Shown here: one piece after another, positions 1 to 7,051 of the stretch
How the letters are laid out: each line of letters starts with the position of its first letter
How positions within the stretch are numbered: the first letter of the stretch is position 1
Origin: Halomicrobium sp. LC1Hm
GTDB lineage: Archaea; Halobacteriota; Halobacteria; Halobacteriales; Haloarculaceae
Reading direction: 5' to 3'
NCBI RefSeq assembly: GCF_009617995.1
Contig: NZ_CP044129.1
Location: forward strand, 1,550,001 to 1,614,000
DNA: 64,000 nucleotides
Position numbers and translations under genes: made by a program
The notes under the pieces: generated by a model
Told to the model about the DNA's origin: nothing
Database searches by the model: none
The model's input: the letters and a program-made list of their open reading frames with translations, nothing else

Positions 1-1
1 C

Positions 2-634
2 CTTCGACAGCAGTTTTCCGACCGAAACGTCGCCGTCACGGCCGAGGAGACGGTCAGTGGACGGCCGGGGGAGTTCGTCACTCTCAGTGACGAGGACGGG
101 GTGATCGCGGCGGCCAGCCTCGAACAGTTCACCGACCGACTCACCCGAAACGACCGGCCCATCGGCGTCGAACAGAGCCCGTATCGTCCGATCCTCGACG
201 AACTCGACGAGACGATGTTCACGTCCTGGAGCATCGGACAGATGATGGCCGCGACCAGAGAGATCGAAGACCGTGCGTTCCGCGTCGGTCGTGGCTCGCT
301 ACACGCCGGCTTCCAGACGGTATCGACGCTGGCCGGGGAACTCGACAGGTACGAGCAACTGGGCGACGGCGCGGTAGACGTCCACGCCTACGCCGCGCCC
401 GACGAGGAGCCCCCCGAGACCGACAACTTCACGCTCCACATCGAGCGTGCGACCGAGATCGAAGAATCGTGGTTCGTCGTCTTCGACGGCGGTGGCGACG
501 ACGGCCAGAAGTGCGCGCTGCTGGCAGAGGAACGGGCCCCGCGAGAGTTCTACGGCTTCTGGACGTACGACGCGGACACCGTCGACTGGATCCTCGAACA
601 CCTGCGCTCGACGTACGGCTACGTCGAGCAGTGA
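2..634 (+). CDS. DICT sensory domain protein (5'-truncated by window edge)
   Basis: The reading frame is open from the first bases of the window to the TGA at 632-634, so the true start lies upstream; an internal GTG at 101 is only a fallback. The visible 210 residues read like the haloarchaeal DICT-type sensor module, with the segments TSWSIGQMMAATREIEDRAF and WFVVFDGGG and a C-terminal FYGFWTYDADTVDWILEHLR. DICT domains are associated with diguanylate cyclases and two-component proteins and are thought to sense small signals; the haloarchaeal forms are usually soluble stand-alone regulators. No DNA-binding or catalytic domain is visible in this part. The function is inferred from the family only. 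Confidence 0.7.
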   Translation, partial: LRQQFSDRNVAVTAEETVSGRPGEFVTLSDEDGVIAAASLEQFTDRLTRNDRPIGVEQSPYRPILDELDETMFTSWSIGQMMAATREIEDRAFRVGRGSLHAGFQTVSTLAGELDRYEQLGDGAVDVHAYAAPDEEPPETDNFTLHIERATEIEESWFVVFDGGGDDGQKCALLAEERAPREFYGFWTYDADTVDWILEHLRSTYGYVEQ

Positions 635-679
635 GCGGACGGCCGGAAAACGAAAACTGGGGCTCGGAAACGCGACGCG

Positions 680-1834
680 CTACTGGGGCGTCTGGCTGTA
701 GATGAGGTTGCGCTGGATGTCGTTCGCGCCCTCGTAGATGACCGGGATGCGCACGTCGCGGTAGACCCGAGAGATCCGGTTCTCGGTCAGGACCGAACGG
801 CCGCCGTGGAGCTGCATCCCCTTCTCGGCACACTGGGTCGACACTTCGGTCGCCTTCGTCTTGGCCATGGCCGCCCAGAATCCCGCGTTCTCCTGGTTAG
901 CCACCTTGTCGGCCGCGCGCCACGTGAGCGCACGGGCGGACTCGAACTCCATGCGCATGTCTGCGAGCTTGTGCTGGACCGCCTGGAACTCGTCGACGGA
1001 CTTGCCGAAGGCCTCGCGGTCGTGGACGAAGTCCCACGCCTCCTCGATGGCGGCCGCGGCCAGCCCGAGCCCGTGGCCGGCGACGATCACGCGACCGTGG
1101 TTGAAGAACTCCGCGAGCATGTAGAAGCCAGCGCCCTCGTGGCCGATGACGTTCTCCTCGGGAACTCGGCAGTCGTCGAAGACGATGTGGGCCTGTTTGG
1201 ACGCACGGAAGCCCATCTTCTCCGGGATGTGCTCGGCGTCGTAGCCGTCGGTGTCGGTCGGGACGATAAACAGCGAGTAGTTGCCGTAGCGGTTGTTGGG
1301 GTCGTCGCCGGTCTTGGCGTAGACCGTCACCCAGTCGGCTTCGACGCCGTTGCCGATCCAGTACTTCTCGCCGTTGAGGACGTACTCGTCGCCGTCTTTC
1401 TCCGCCGTCGTCTGCATCCCGGCCATGTCACTCCCGGTCTCGGGCTCCGAGACGGCCAGGCCGGTGAGCTGTTCGCTCTCCGCGACCGGACGGAGGTACT
1501 CCTCTTTCTGTTCCTCGTTGCCGTGGTCTTCGAGCATCTCCGCGCCGAAGCTCGCGAGCTGCAGGGTCAGCGCGATGCCGGCGTCGGCCTTGTAGAACTC
1601 CTCGGCCATCGCGAGGACCTGCTGGAGGGAGAGCCCGCGCCCGCCGTACTCCTCGCCGATGTCCTGTGCGACCAGCCCAGCCTCCATCCCCTGCTCCAGG
1701 ATGTCGACCGGATACTCGCCGCGCTCGTAGTACTCTGCGGCGTTCGGCTCGATGTGTTCGGCTGCGAACTCACGAGCTTCCTGCTTGATGTCCCGGGCTG
1801 CTTCGGGAACGACTGTCTCTTCTAGGAGATCCAT
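680..1834 (-). CDS. Acyl-CoA dehydrogenase
   Basis: A 384-aa FAD-dependent acyl-CoA dehydrogenase catalysing alpha,beta-dehydrogenation of an acyl-CoA thioester, the first step of fatty-acid or branched-chain oxidation, passing electrons to ETF. The family layout is complete: N-terminal helical domain, central beta domain (GLAVSEPETGSDMAGM, then NGEKYWIGNG) and C-terminal helical domain with the catalytic-glutamate segment IYEGANDIQRNLIY. Length is normal for the family (about 380 aa). The ATG at 1834 was chosen because it opens the conserved MDLLEE segment; a further-upstream GTG adds nine unlikely residues. Substrate chain length cannot be read from sequence, and no ETF or thiolase gene lies beside it. 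Confidence 0.92.
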   Translation of the reverse strand: MDLLEETVVPEAARDIKQEAREFAAEHIEPNAAEYYERGEYPVDILEQGMEAGLVAQDIGEEYGGRGLSLQQVLAMAEEFYKADAGIALTLQLASFGAEMLEDHGNEEQKEEYLRPVAESEQLTGLAVSEPETGSDMAGMQTTAEKDGDEYVLNGEKYWIGNGVEADWVTVYAKTGDDPNNRYGNYSLFIVPTDTDGYDAEHIPEKMGFRASKQAHIVFDDCRVPEENVIGHEGAGFYMLAEFFNHGRVIVAGHGLGLAAAAIEEAWDFVHDREAFGKSVDEFQAVQHKLADMRMEFESARALTWRAADKVANQENAGFWAAMAKTKATEVSTQCAEKGMQLHGGRSVLTENRISRVYRDVRIPVIYEGANDIQRNLIYSQTPQ

Positions 1835-1903
1835 GTACAGTATCACGGGCCGCGTTCCCAAATAGCTCGTGGAACACCGGCAAACGATAGTGAGGTTTAC
1901 GCC

Positions 1904-2506
1904 CTAGACTTCGATTTCCTGCATCAGTTCGACCAACTCTTCGAGCTCCGGGAAGGTGTACACCTTGACGTTGATGTCTGACTCCAGGGCGTGAACGCGA
2001 GAGTCGAACATCAGCGCCATGTCGGTCTCGCGGTCGCCGACGAGTTCGTCGACCATCCCGCTGCCGGGGCCGAAGGTGAAGTTCGGCGTCGAGATGTCGA
2101 TGGTCGTCTCCAGGACGTTCGCCCAGCCGTCGATGAAGCCACTGGTCATGATGTTGCCGATCTCCTGGATCGCCGACCGCTCCATGTCCGTGAAGCCGTC
2201 GGTGGCGTCGCTGGTCTCGCCCATGTCGCCGATCATCCCGCTGGCCAGCTTCTTCGCGTTCTCCGCGTTGAACAGGAAGAGGATGTAGCCGTGTGGGGGT
2301 TCGAGCATCCGGATCGAGATCCCGATCTGGCGCTCGTCGCCGATGTGGGTCTTGATGTCGGGGATATCGATAAAGTTGATCTTGGTGATCTCCATCTCCG
2401 TCTCCATCCCGGTCATCTGGCTCAGGTGGTTCGCGACGGTGTTACCGCCCTCCTTCGCCATCTTGTTGAACAGCCCCAGCTTCCGGATATCGATCATCAG
2501 GCTCAT
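1904..2506 (-). CDS. cheC: Chemotaxis protein CheC (CheY-P phosphatase family), copy 1
   Basis: A 200-aa CheC-family protein. CheC dephosphorylates CheY-P and, with CheD, adjusts receptor adaptation in archaeal and Bacillus-type chemotaxis. The conserved phosphatase segment ERSAIQEIGNIMTSGFIDG carries the Glu and Asn that contact the CheY acyl phosphate. A second, diverged CheC lies at 58119-58805 on the other strand; both begin with the motif (M/L)IDVRKL and share GFIDG(W/I)AN(V/T)LETTID, so they are paralogues. It is monocistronic here, away from any other che gene. An alternative start three codons downstream (MIDIRKLG) is equally plausible. Confidence 0.88.
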   Translation of the reverse strand: MSLMIDIRKLGLFNKMAKEGGNTVANHLSQMTGMETEMEITKINFIDIPDIKTHIGDERQIGISIRMLEPPHGYILFLFNAENAKKLASGMIGDMGETSDATDGFTDMERSAIQEIGNIMTSGFIDGWANVLETTIDISTPNFTFGPGSGMVDELVGDRETDMALMFDSRVHALESDINVKVYTFPELEELVELMQEIEV

Positions 2507-2640
2507 GAGTGGTCGATCGTTGGACAGGGGTTACCCGGCCTCACACATAAGCTATGTACCCTCATTTTCGGAGACGAGAATTGGGGAACGAATCCGTGAC
2601 CGGGCGGGGACGAACCGCAGTGTGTCCGACCGCCGTCCGG

Positions 2641-3306
2641 TCAGATCCGGACCGAGACGGCCACTCCTTCGCCCAGCGGGAGCAGACTGGTCTCGAAGTC
2701 GGGGTCGTCTCGGACCGTCGCCAGGTAGTCGGCGATCCCGTGGCTCGACGGGGTCGCGTCGACGGCGTCGCCCGCCAGGAGTGCGCGCACGTCCTCGAAG
2801 TCGATCGGCCCCGCTTCGATCGCGTTGTCGGCGGCGACGATCCCGCCGGGCGCGACCTTCTCGCGAACGGCCTCGAAGGCCTCGGCGTAGCGGTCCTTCT
2901 CGTTGTCGATCAACACGAGGTCGAAGGGGCCGTCGTACGCGTCGACGGTCTCGATGGCGTCGCCGTGTTCGAAGCGCGCGCGGTCCTCGAACCCGCCCGC
3001 CGCGAGATTCTCACGCGCGTCGTCCAGTTCGTCGGCGTCGATCTCGGTCAGGACGATCTCGCCGTCCGCCGGGATCGCCGACGCGACCCAGTACGCCGAG
3101 TAGCCGTAGCCAGAGCCGAACTCGAAGACGCGCTCGGCGTCGACGGCCCGAGCGAGCAGGCGGAGCCACCCGCCGACGGCCGGACCGACGGTCGGGAACC
3201 CCTCGCGGTCGGCGCGCTCGTCCATCGCCCGGATCACGTCGTCACGGTCGGGTGCCAGCGTTCGCGCGAACTCCTCGGTCACGTCGGGCAGCGGGTCCTC
3301 GGACAT
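2641..3306 (-). CDS. SAM-dependent O-methyltransferase (COG4122 type)
   Basis: A 221-aa class I methyltransferase of the catechol/caffeoyl-CoA O-methyltransferase group. The SAM-binding motif I is VFEFGSGYGYSAYWVASA, followed by the acidic loop VLTEIDADELDDA and the motif FDLVLIDNEKDRYAEAFEAV with the metal-binding aspartate. Length matches the family (about 220 aa). It is separated from the neighbouring cheC by a short gap and is transcribed in the same direction as the BtpA-like gene upstream. The methyl acceptor is unknown. Confidence 0.88.
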   Translation of the reverse strand: MSEDPLPDVTEEFARTLAPDRDDVIRAMDERADREGFPTVGPAVGGWLRLLARAVDAERVFEFGSGYGYSAYWVASAIPADGEIVLTEIDADELDDARENLAAGGFEDRARFEHGDAIETVDAYDGPFDLVLIDNEKDRYAEAFEAVREKVAPGGIVAADNAIEAGPIDFEDVRALLAGDAVDATPSSHGIADYLATVRDDPDFETSLLPLGEGVAVSVRI

Positions 3307-3397
3307 GTGTCGACGTTCGACAGCGACGGTAAAAAACGTCCGCTACCGGTTCCGGCCGACCACGGAACAGACCGATTCGAGTGACCTGTGGGACCGC

Positions 3398-4195
3398 TCA
3401 GCGGACCGCGGCCACGAGTTCGGCCACACGGTCGGGATCGACCGGATTCTCGACTGTGCCACCGGCTTTGAGCGCCGTCCCGACGATCAGCCCGTCGGCG
3501 GTGGCCAGCAGCGAAGCGGCCGTCTCGCTCGTCACGCCGCTGCCGACGAACACCGGCACGGTCGGGTCGACGGCGTCCCGAGCGGCGGCGACGGCCTCCA
3601 CGTCCGGCGCGTCGGTCTCGCTCCCGGTCGCAGCCCCCGAGACGACGATCCCGTCGGCGTGACCGCGCTCGATCGTGTCGGCGACGATCTCGGCGACGCC
3701 ACGTGCTGCCAGCGGGGCCGAGTGTTTGACCGCCACGTCGGCGAGGATGGAGACATCTGCGTCGATGCGCTCGCGCAGGCGGACCGTCTCGTGGGCGCGC
3801 CCCTCGACGATACCCTGGTCGGTCAGGCGTGCGCCGGTGTGGACGTTCACGCGGACGAAGTCGGCACCGGCCGCCGCGGCGACCGAGACCGCTGCCGTGG
3901 CGTCGTTGCGCAGGACGTTGACGCCGACGGGGCAGTCGACGGCGTCGGTGATCGCACGCGTCACGGCCGTCATCTCGGCGACGACGTGGGGCGGTACGTC
4001 GTCGGGGTAGAACGGTGCGTCACCGAAATTCTCGACGACCAGCGCGTCGACGCCCACGTCGGCGAGCGTGCGAGCGTCTGCCAGCGCGTGGTCCCGGACC
4101 GTCTCGCGGTCCTCGAAGCCGGGCGCGCCGGGGAGTGCCGGCAGGTGGACCATCCCGACGAGCGGTCGGATCGCTCCGAGTGCAGTTTCGGTCAT
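3398..4195 (-). CDS. BtpA/SgcQ family protein
   Basis: A 265-aa TIM-barrel-like protein of the BtpA/SgcQ family. The family signature is clear at the N-terminus (IRPLVGMVHLPALPGAPGFE) and in GVDALVVENFGDAPFY and CPVGVNVLRNDATAAVSVA; the C-terminal half has the phosphate-binding-like strands PVFVGSGVTSETAASLL and ADGLIVGTALKAGG. Family members include BtpA, needed for photosystem I accumulation in cyanobacteria, and SgcQ of enterobacterial sugar operons; the archaeal role is not known. The ATG at 4195 opens the conserved MTETALGAIRP; upstream in-frame sequence overlaps the next gene and is rejected. Confidence 0.85.
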   Translation of the reverse strand: MTETALGAIRPLVGMVHLPALPGAPGFEDRETVRDHALADARTLADVGVDALVVENFGDAPFYPDDVPPHVVAEMTAVTRAITDAVDCPVGVNVLRNDATAAVSVAAAAGADFVRVNVHTGARLTDQGIVEGRAHETVRLRERIDADVSILADVAVKHSAPLAARGVAEIVADTIERGHADGIVVSGAATGSETDAPDVEAVAAARDAVDPTVPVFVGSGVTSETAASLLATADGLIVGTALKAGGTVENPVDPDRVAELVAAVR

Positions 4196-4242
4196 GCCCG
4201 TCGTTCGACCGGGCGGGAGAAAAGGGCGCTGGACGACCCGAG

Positions 4243-4833
4243 CTACGCGTCCCAGTAGTCGGGTTCGTTGCCCGGCTTCCACTTGATCGAACAGCCACGC
4301 GACGGCTTCGCTTCGGCCGTGATCTCCTCGCCGGCCAGCAGCGTCTCGATGTGGGCCTGCATCTCGCGCTCGGTGGGCTCGTCGTCGGGGTTCGTCGCGT
4401 CGTCGAGGCGACCGTGGTAGGCCAGCCGGAAGGTCCCGCCGTCGTCGGCAAAGAGGTACGGATCGGGCGTGCAGCGAGCGCCGTAGGCCGCCGCCGTCTC
4501 CTGGGACTCGTCGAAGAGGTAGGCGTCGTAGTCGACGGTCCCGTCGTCGACGAGTTCCTGCATCTTCTCGAAGGAGTCGTCGGGGTACTCCTCGGGATCG
4601 TTGGCGCTGATCCCGACGACGGCGACCTCGTCGTACTCCGCCGCGAGGCGGTTCAGCTCGTCGAACTTCGCCTGTGCGTACGGACAGTGGTTGCAGGTGA
4701 ACACGACGAGCAGCGCCTCGCGGTCGGCGAACGCGTCGAGGGTGTAGGTCTCGCCGTCCGTCCCTGGCAGTTCGAAGGCCGGTGCCTCGTCGCCACGCTG
4801 GAGAACGTCGTCCTCCGAATCGAGTGCGACCAT
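4243..4833 (-). CDS. Thioredoxin-fold redoxin (AhpC/TlpA-like)
   Basis: A 196-aa cytosolic thioredoxin-fold protein with no signal peptide. The N-terminal GDEAPAFELPGTDGETYTLD is the classic redoxin strand, followed by the active-site segment LLVVFTCNHCPYAQ with a CxxC disulfide pair (C-N-H-C), and a cis-Pro region CTPDPYLFADDGG. The C-terminal tail SRGCSIKWK holds an extra conserved cysteine. Proteins of this type act as thiol oxidoreductases or peroxiredoxin-like enzymes; the exact electron partner is unknown. Confidence 0.85.
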   Translation of the reverse strand: MVALDSEDDVLQRGDEAPAFELPGTDGETYTLDAFADREALLVVFTCNHCPYAQAKFDELNRLAAEYDEVAVVGISANDPEEYPDDSFEKMQELVDDGTVDYDAYLFDESQETAAAYGARCTPDPYLFADDGGTFRLAYHGRLDDATNPDDEPTEREMQAHIETLLAGEEITAEAKPSRGCSIKWKPGNEPDYWDA

Positions 4834-4878
4834 CTCACCGAGGGTTTGTCGGGACCGCGTAAGAAACCTCGCCAGTCG

Positions 4879-5199
4879 CTACGGTTCCGTCGACGCCGCC
4901 GCCCGGGTGACGTTGCCGAACGACCGGGCCGCCGCGAAGGCGTCGCTGTCGGCGGCGACCGAGTACAGCGGCTCTTCGCCGTCGCGCTCGCGCTTCTCCA
5001 GCAGGCCGAGTTCCGTGATCGCGTCCAGCGTTCCGTTGAGGTACAGCGACTTGAGCGGTACGTCCGCCCGATCGCTCAATTCTGTCTTCGTGAACGACGC
5101 ATCGGGGTCGAGTTCGAGGAGCGTGTCTATCAGTGCCGCAGCGTCGTCGTGCTCCGCGACGACGTGCCACGCGGTGTCGTCGCTGTCGGGGCCGTCCAT
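4879..5199 (-). CDS. Small winged-helix protein
   Basis: A 106-aa acidic protein. The middle segment DASFTKTELSDRADVPLKSLYLNGTLDAITELGLLEK has the spacing of a winged helix-turn-helix (helix, turn, recognition helix, then a wing with EPLYSVA). Haloarchaea encode many small wHTH regulators of this kind; no ligand domain is present. The ATG at 5199 gives the compact protein, and upstream in-frame sequence runs into the promoter region of the divergent Lrp/AsnC gene. It lies head-to-head with that gene with about 100 bp between, so the two may share a regulatory region. Confidence 0.65.
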   Translation of the reverse strand: MDGPDSDDTAWHVVAEHDDAAALIDTLLELDPDASFTKTELSDRADVPLKSLYLNGTLDAITELGLLEKRERDGEEPLYSVAADSDAFAAARSFGNVTRAAASTEP

Positions 5200-5299
5200 A
5201 TCCGGTCGTCGGTCTGGAATAAGATAAACGTGTCCGAGCGTGTGTGTCGACCCACCACGGTGTAGCAACGCTTTAGTCGGCCCCAGCGCGGGTATACGT

Positions 5300-5794
5300 A
5301 TGAGCAATCGGAAGGACGTGCTGGCGGTCCTGCGCGAGAACGCCCGCCAGTCGAACGCGGACATCGCCCGCCAGACCGGCCTGACCGAGCCGGAGGTCGA
5401 GCGTATCGTCGACGAACTCGAATCCGAGGGCGTCGTCAAGGGGTACACGGCGATCGTCGACTGGGAGGCCGTCGAGGAGGGCGACGAGCCCGTGCGTGCC
5501 ACCGTCGAACTGAACGTCACGCTGGATCGCGAGACCAACTACATCGACATCGCCGAGCGGATCGCCAAGTTCCCGCAGGTGAAGTCGCTACGGCTGATCA
5601 GCGGGGACTACGACTTCGACATGGAGGTTGAAGGCGACTCGATGAGCGAGGTGTCACACTTCGTCAGCGACAAGATCGCGCCGATCCCCGAGATCACCCA
5701 GACCGTGACACACTACATCATGGAGTCGTACAAGGAACAGGGCGTCGAGTTCGGCGACAGCAACGACGACGATCGGCTCTCGATCTCGCCATGA
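5300..5794 (+). CDS. Lrp/AsnC family transcriptional regulator
   Basis: A 164-aa Lrp/AsnC (feast/famine) regulator. The N-terminal HTH is SNRKDVLAVLRENARQSNADIARQTGLTEPEVERIVDELE; the C-terminal RAM/AsnC domain carries PQVKSLRLISGDYDFDMEVEGDS, the usual amino-acid-sensing region. Its TGA overlaps the ATG of the following aminotransferase (ATGA at 5791-5794), so the two are translationally coupled. This suggests the regulator controls its partner's amino-acid reaction, which is inference. Confidence 0.9.
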   Translation: MSNRKDVLAVLRENARQSNADIARQTGLTEPEVERIVDELESEGVVKGYTAIVDWEAVEEGDEPVRATVELNVTLDRETNYIDIAERIAKFPQVKSLRLISGDYDFDMEVEGDSMSEVSHFVSDKIAPIPEITQTVTHYIMESYKEQGVEFGDSNDDDRLSISP

Positions 5795-6942
5795 CGTTCG
5801 AGCCAGCCGACCGCGTCGATCAAGTGCCGCCCTCCGGAATCCGGCGGTTCTTCGAGCTGGCCGAAGAGATGGACGACATCATCTCGCTCGGCGTCGGCGA
5901 GCCGGACTTCTCGACGCCGTGGAGCGCCCGCGAGGCCGCGATCGCCTCGCTCGAACAGGGCAAGACCTCCTACACCGCCAACCGCGGCAAGCGAGAGCTG
6001 CGCGAGCGAATCGCCGACGACGTGGCCGAGCGGTACGACCTCGACTACGACCCCGACGAGGAGATCCTCGTGACGACCGGGGCCAGCGAGGGCGTCGACC
6101 TGGCCTTTCGCGCACTGCTGAACCCCGGCGATCAGGTCGCCGTGGCCCAGCCCTGTTACGTCTCCTACAAACCGGGGGTCACCTTCGCCGGTGCCGACGT
6201 GATCGACGTGCCCACGCGCGTCGAGGACGACTTCAAGCTCACCCGCGAGGTCCTGGAAGACAGCGGCGCGGCCGAGGCCGATGCGCTGATCTTCTGCTAT
6301 CCGAACAACCCCACCGGGGCGACGATGACGGGGGCGGAGCTGCGCCCGGTCGCCGAGTTCGCTCGGGAACACGACCTGCTCGTGTTCGCCGACGAGATCT
6401 ACTCGGAGCTGTCCTACGAGCACGACCACACGTCGATCGCCACCCTCCCGGGGATGCGCGAGCGGACGGTCGTGTTCAACGGCTTCTCGAAGGCGTACGC
6501 GATGACCGGCCTGCGCCTCGGATACGCGCTGGCCCCGCCCGAGGCGATCACGGCGATGAACCGGGTCCACCAGTACACGATGCTGTCGGCCCCGACGACG
6601 CCCCAGTACGCGGCGATCGAGGCGCTGGACAACTGCGAGAACGAACTCCGGGAGATGCGCGAGCAGTACGACCGCCGCCGACAGTTCGTCCTCTCGCGGT
6701 TCGACGAGATGGGACTGGACTGCTTTACCGCCAAAGGGGCGTTCTACGCGTTCCCGGAGTGTCCCTGGGACGACGCCGACGCGTTCGCCGAGGCGTTGCT
6801 CGAAGCCGAACAGGTCGCCGTCGTGCCGGGCTCTGCCTTCGGCGTGGGCGGGGACGGTCACCTCCGCGTGTCGTACGCGACCGGGATGTCGGACCTGAAG
6901 ACGGCGATGGACCGAATCGAGTCGTTCCTCGCCGACCAGTAG
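5791..6942 (+). CDS. PLP-dependent aminotransferase (class I/II, aspartate aminotransferase-like)
   Basis: A 383-aa fold-type I aminotransferase. Visible signatures are the N-terminal ISLGVGEPDF, the substrate/PLP segment FCYPNNPTGATM, the PLP-phosphate region FADEIYSELSY and the Schiff-base lysine in VFNGFSKAYAMTGLRLGY. It converts an amino acid and a 2-oxo acid to the counterpart pair using pyridoxal phosphate; substrate specificity cannot be settled by eye, and haloarchaeal relatives are annotated as aspartate or aromatic aminotransferases. It is coupled by ATGA overlap to the Lrp/AsnC regulator upstream. Confidence 0.92.
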   Translation: MTFEPADRVDQVPPSGIRRFFELAEEMDDIISLGVGEPDFSTPWSAREAAIASLEQGKTSYTANRGKRELRERIADDVAERYDLDYDPDEEILVTTGASEGVDLAFRALLNPGDQVAVAQPCYVSYKPGVTFAGADVIDVPTRVEDDFKLTREVLEDSGAAEADALIFCYPNNPTGATMTGAELRPVAEFAREHDLLVFADEIYSELSYEHDHTSIATLPGMRERTVVFNGFSKAYAMTGLRLGYALAPPEAITAMNRVHQYTMLSAPTTPQYAAIEALDNCENELREMREQYDRRRQFVLSRFDEMGLDCFTAKGAFYAFPECPWDDADAFAEALLEAEQVAVVPGSAFGVGGDGHLRVSYATGMSDLKTAMDRIESFLADQ

Positions 6943-7051
6943 CGACCCCGCGATCGAGCCACCGGCAACGCGGTGGCGACGGCGGCACGAGTATCAGCGA
7001 CCACCATCGATGGCGTAAAGCTTTTTCACCGGTAGGAGCAGAGGAAATACA

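Noticed and set aside
2343-3332. Plus-strand Arg-rich frame (329 codons)
   Set aside because: It is almost pure Arg/Ser/Pro in the second half, the usual result of reading GC-rich DNA out of frame opposite cheC and the methyltransferase.
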